The notes below the pieces were generated by a model. It did no database searches and was not told the DNA's origin. It saw nothing but the letters and a program-made list of their open reading frames with translations. Below, in pieces: positions 61,545 through 64,000 of a DNA stretch of 64,000 bases. The stretch spans positions 1,727,969 to 1,791,968 of the forward strand of contig CAWCDJ010000004.1 of assembly GCA_963794265.1 (NCBI GenBank), read 5' to 3'. Source of the stretch: CAWCDJ01 sp963794265 (lineage in GTDB: Bacteria > Acidobacteriota > Terriglobia > Bryobacterales > Bryobacteraceae). A program made the translations under genes and the position numbers. The number at the start of each line of letters is the position of its first letter. Within the stretch, counting starts at the first letter, position 1.

Positions 61545-61760
61545 ATGCCGGAATTCACGAACGCGCCTATTATCGGCCCTGTTGTCTCATGCGCTGGTCG
61601 CGTTCACGATCGAGTTTGATAACAAGTTCGAACTGCGGATGAGTGAGGCAGGTAACCCGGGAGCGCGGTTATCGCTGGTAGTGTGGTCCAACCTGATGCG
61701 ATTCCCTGGCGACGATGGTGTGCCGGTCCACAGCGTGGCGGCGCAGGCCCCGGCACCCGG
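61545..61760 (+). pseudogene. Remnant of a MarR-like winged-helix family protein
   Basis: ATG 61545 gives MPEFTNAPIIGP. The frame then shifts by one base near 61580 to LSHALVAFTIEFDNKFELRM and LSLVVWSNLMRFPGDDGVPV. The block ALVAFTIEFDN...VVWSNLMRF is characteristic of a family of MarR-like regulators common in Acidobacteria and Actinobacteria (recalled from memory). The remaining two thirds of the gene are missing and the sequence turns into Pro/Arg-rich noise before the DUF4338 fragment. Confidence 0.6.
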
Positions 61761-61825
61761 AAGGCGAGTCAACCGCCGCCGGCGGCAACCGACTCGGTGG
61801 AATTCAGCCGCTGCAGTTTGACCGT

Positions 61826-62090
61826 TTGAGCAGGTGCGGCGAGGCGCGGTGGCGCAATATCCGTTTCATCGCCTATAACGCGCGATTCCTCATCCTGCCC
61901 TGGGTCGAGGTGCCGAACCTGGCGTCGTGCACCCTCAGTCGCTTGGCCGCCAGACTCTCCGCGGATTGGGAGCGCGCCTATGGGCCCCCGATCTATTTTC
62001 TCGAGACCTTCGTCGATCCGGAACGGTTCCGCGGGACCTGCTACCGAGCCGCAAACTGGGTGTTACTAGGGCATACAGCGCGTATTCCGG
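61826..62090 (+). pseudogene. DUF4338 (DruA-related) fragment
   Basis: About 88 codons in one frame match the core of DUF4338 proteins: FIAYNARFLILPWVEVPNLA, LAARLSADWERAYGPPIYFL, ETFVDPERFRGTCYRAANWV. The normal protein is about 300 or more residues. Here the N-terminal half is absent and after WVLLGHTARIP the sequence no longer matches. DUF4338 is the domain of DruA in the Druantia anti-phage system, but it also occurs alone next to transposases. No druB-E-like helicase gene is near, so this is a relic and not a defence system. Confidence 0.75.
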
Positions 62091-62268
62091 TGAATTGGTC
62101 CACAAATTCCGGCGGAAGTGGTCGAGCGTCGGAGAGTCTGACGCGGGTTTAAAGACATGATGAAGTAGGTGAATCATTTCAGCCAAGAGGAATGTGTCTG
62201 GATGGCGGAGTCGGCATCATTTCGTTTCCTTCATTTCGTTTCGTCACCGGCGGAGCTGGATTGTTACA

Positions 62269-62331
62269 TTCCGGTGATATGGTCCAGGGTTCCGGTAATG
62301 TGGGGCGGCGTTCCGGTGGATGTGGTCCACC
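62269..62331. repeat. Three tandem 21-bp repeats (TTCCGGT...) at an IS21-like end
   Basis: Units begin at 62269, 62290 and 62311, each with TTCCGGT followed by (G)ATATGG/AATGTGG/GGATGTGG. The exact 21-bp period, two helical turns, suggests repeated transposase-binding sites. Confidence 0.7.
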
Positions 62332-62337
62332 GGAACG
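62309..62337. repeat. 12-bp-arm palindrome overlapping the third repeat
   Basis: CGTTCCGGTGGA (62309-62320) and TCCACCGGAACG (62326-62337) are perfectly complementary with a 5-nt centre TGTGG. It can form a strong hairpin or be the outer end of the IS21-like element. Confidence 0.7.
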
Positions 62338-62416
62338 GTAGGCGTCGGCGGAGAGGAACGGTCACCCACCTCCAACCCATCCGCCTCCAGCCACCAGCAC
62401 ACACCCGCTCGACGAG

Positions 62417-62638
62417 TTAGCGGAGCGCCGATTCGGTCCAGGACTCCGGTTTCTTCAAAGCTGAAGCAAGCTCCGTCACGCTGCTCGGCAGTTGACCGGT
62501 GTGCCGGTCCGCGTTCAAACACGACTTGGCGTAGAGCTTGACCGCCGCGTCGAACAACCCGGCGAGTGCCTGGCCGAACTGCCATCCGGCCGCGAACCAG
62601 CCGGTGGACTGCTTGAGAAACAGTTGCGGCCTGCTCAT
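62417..62638 (-). pseudogene. Truncated accessory ORF of the IS21-like element
   Basis: 73 codons. KQSTGWFAAGWQFGQALAGL, FDAAVKLYAKSCLNADRHTG and LPSSVTELASALKKPESW resemble the N-terminus of helix-turn-helix replication-like proteins seen next to IS21 elements in Acidobacteria (from memory). Its ATG overlaps the stop of the istB remnant (ATGA), so it was co-translated in the parent element. It ends soon after the helix-turn-helix, shorter than expected. Confidence 0.5.
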
Positions 62639-62775
62639 GACCGGCCTCTCTGCTTCCTGCGGATCGATTCGCCGTCGAGTTCGAAGCGATTGGCGCTGTG
62701 AATCAGCCGGTCCAGAATGCTGTCGGCGATGGTAGGATCGACGGTTTGTTGTGCCAACTGGCGACAGGCAACTGA
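62635..62775 (-). pseudogene. istB C-terminal remnant
   Basis: DPTIADSILDRLIHSANRFE and LDGESIRRKQR match the C-terminal end of IstB transposition ATPases (usually DPTLADAILDRLVHNAHRIE). The Walker motifs and everything before are missing. The frame joins directly to the istA remnant, marking the deletion junction near 62780. Confidence 0.75.
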
Positions 62776-62779
62776 CTGC

Positions 62780-63112
62780 TCAATACCGTCGATCTCCGCC
62801 GATAGCGGCGGCTTGCGCGGCGGCCGCGTGGCATGCACGCACTCGCGCAGGATGGTGTAGGCGCCGGCATAGCCGAGAGAGCGGAGCGACGGCGGACGTG
62901 ACCGTGGGAGCTTTCTCCAGCCATTCGGCGATGGTAGTTTTTTACGGATCCAGCTTGCTTGAACGCTGGCGGGGAGCGGCCGATTGCGCCGGGGCATCGA
63001 GATACTTCTTGATGGTCCGCCAGTTCCTGTGCAGGTGACGGTCGATCTTGCGGATGGGCCAACGCTCGGACCAGTACAGGCGATGCAGGTCGTTGATCTG
63101 ATCGGCGGTGAG
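62780..63112 (-). pseudogene. istA N-terminal remnant with frameshifts
   Basis: LTADQINDLHRLYWSERWPI and RKIDRHLHRNWRTIKKYLDA are the helix-turn-helix start of IS21 IstA. After SKLDP a TAA and then an A-run shift the frame (62940-62945), continuing as TTIAEWLEKAPTVTSAVA. A second shift leads to LRSLGYAGAYTILRECVHAT. The DDE catalytic domain is absent. Confidence 0.75.
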
Positions 63113-63128
63113 CCTGGTGCGACTTCCG

Positions 63129-63557
63129 TTATCCGGCAGAAGCCGGCAAGATGCCAGGAGGTTGTCGTTTGCAAGACTTGGAAACCGGCGGTTTACGGGG
63201 TCGAAGTGCTTCCAACTCCCAGACTTGCGCCGGAGCTGAGTTGTTGTTTGCAAGATCCCGCAGACTCCGTTTTTGGTCCGGAACGGGCTGCCGCTGGCGA
63301 TTCCGCTCGACCGTGGCCGGGTGCAGTTCGCGATACCGCCGCCAGTAATCCGGATGGCGAGAGCGCCACTTCTCCGGACTGTCGCGGCACACCTGGCGGT
63401 ATTCCGGATCCGCGGCGATATTCTGGCGGTTATGCTCGGCGCGACGACGGCGCTGGCAATCGGGGCTGCCGCACACCAACGGCCCCGGCTGGTATTTCGA
63501 CGGTACGGAGGACTGCTCGCACAACCGGCATCGCCGTTCGGCAATCTGGCCGCGCAA
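63129..63557 (-). CDS. Zinc-finger-like ORF associated with the IS21-like element
   Basis: 142 codons. CRLCEQSSVPSKYQPGPLVC and GSPDCQRRRRAEHNRQNIAA form a CxxC...CxxxxC metal-binding pattern followed by a basic region. PEYRQVCRDSPEKWRSRHPD and YWRRYRELHP follow. I recall such proteins just upstream of IS21-type istA genes in Acidobacteria and Planctomycetes. The frame is intact up to about residue 125; the last residues may be shadow sequence. Function unknown, possibly DNA binding. Confidence 0.55.
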   Translation of the reverse strand: MRGQIAERRCRLCEQSSVPSKYQPGPLVCGSPDCQRRRRAEHNRQNIAADPEYRQVCRDSPEKWRSRHPDYWRRYRELHPATVERNRQRQPVPDQKRSLRDLANNNSAPAQVWELEALRPRKPPVSKSCKRQPPGILPASAG

Positions 63558-63740
63558 GTCGAGGCCACGCGGCCGACGGCGATCGCGATCGGCGAGCGGC
63601 GCAGGCCCGAGCCCCAGGGCCGCCTCGGATTTCTACGGGTGGACACGGTGCATCAATGCGACTGAGACGGAGCCAAGGGCGTGTATCAGATCAACGCGGT
63701 AGACGCGGTGACTCAATGGCAGGTGGTGGGTTGCGCGAGC
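63540..63740 (+). pseudogene. IS481-like DDE transposase fragment with nonsense codon
   Basis: In one plus-strand frame RPTAIAIGERRRPEPQGRLG, FLRVDTVHQCD, a TGA, and KGVYQINAVDAVTQWQVVGC match the start of an integrase core domain (usually LRVDTVHQGDRDGVKGVYHI). The first catalytic Asp (VDTVHQ) is present. The stop at 63663-63665 and the loss of the rest show decay. It overlaps the zinc-finger ORF of the opposite strand only at its beginning. Confidence 0.65.
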
Positions 63741-63925
63741 AAGATCAGCGAGGCGTTGGGACGGGGCAGCGTGACGGACGCAGTTGGCACGGATGGCGAA
63801 TCCCCGCTTCAGGCTCACCTCGTGCGAGAGACGATCTCCCGCTCCAGGCGCACCTTCGTGTAAGACAAGACTACGATTTGACAGTACGTTTGGAGCTTTG
63901 GTTTAATTAAGAGGATCCACTTTGC

Positions 63926-64000
<75 letters not shown>

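Larger units (their letters stand above)
62269..63560 (-). mobile_element. Decayed IS21-family element with accessory genes
   Basis: On the minus strand the order is a zinc-finger ORF (63557-63129), an istA N-terminal remnant (63112-62780), an istB C-terminal remnant (62775-62635) and a small accessory ORF (62638-62417). It ends at three 21-bp direct repeats and a long palindrome (62269-62337), as expected for multiple terminal repeats of IS21. Most of istA and the ATPase core of istB have been lost by an internal deletion, so the element cannot move by itself. The outer end near 63560 is approximate. Confidence 0.65.

Noticed and set aside
61826..62090. A Druantia-type anti-phage system
   Set aside because: Only an 88-codon DUF4338 fragment is present, with no helicase or other druantia genes; DUF4338 also occurs alone beside transposases.

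Overview
The window looks like a chromosomal segment of an acidobacterium close to the Solibacteres/Bryobacteraceae. It has high GC, many secreted proteins with short Sec signals, and a von Willebrand factor A protein of the Acidobacteria-specific type (23691-24641). It also has a beta-propeller (SBBP) protein with a Solibacter-type C-terminal domain (56953-60088) and a remnant of an acidobacterial MacB/FtsX-type permease (43599-44395). Genes are packed tightly, often with 1-4 nt start/stop overlaps (GTGA, ATGA, TTGA). TTG start codons appear to be used repeatedly.

Layout. 1-6324: secreted beta-propeller and SpoIVB-type (S55) proteins, a stand-alone histidine-kinase dimerisation-like protein coupled to tsaD, a ThuA-domain protein and a CE15 glucuronoyl-esterase-like enzyme. 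6393-13462: transglutaminase/DUF2339 membrane pair, P1-family aminopeptidase, small NTF2-like, DUF5996 and OsmC proteins. 13527-21869: an envelope-biogenesis operon of an Omp85 protein, a SurA-like chaperone without a PPIase domain and a TamB-like protein. 21967-27562: STAS protein, CoA-disulfide-reductase-like flavoprotein, VWA protein, serine beta-lactamase-like protein and an Ntn-hydrolase. 27661-37546: a seven-gene chemosensory operon with Wsp-like content (cheW, cheR-TPR, cheW, mcp, cheA-REC, cheB) that ends in a REC-REC-PAS-kinase-REC hybrid where a Wsp system would have a GGDEF regulator. 37815-47012: an unrecognised protein with a DUF362 protein, a large multi-PAS hybrid kinase, a broken permease and an NtrC-type two-component pair. 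47223-54810: metal-related genes, namely a small Cys-rich secreted protein, a NosL-like protein and a CusCBA-type copper/silver efflux operon with an unknown secreted gene coupled to cusA. 55398-61420: a DUF438/hemerythrin/PAS protein behind a CRP/FNR-type site, the multiply frameshifted SBBP gene and an SDR-family NAD(P)-binding protein. 61545-63925: a graveyard of broken genes and insertion sequences (MarR-like, DUF4338, IS21-like, IS481-like). 63926-64000: tRNA-Asn.

The main functional themes are outer-membrane assembly (TAM-like set), signal transduction (chemosensory operon, four histidine kinases, STAS) and copper/silver export. The least explained items are the hybrid-kinase output of the chemosensory operon, the orphan kinase-dimerisation protein before tsaD, the unknown gene coupled to cusA, a 77-nt nested inverted repeat at 47550-47626, a candidate sigma-54 promoter in front of the NtrC-type pair, and the CRP/FNR-type promoter of the hemerythrin gene. 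No complete new multi-gene defence or mobile system is present. The DUF4338 (DruA-related) piece is only a fragment.
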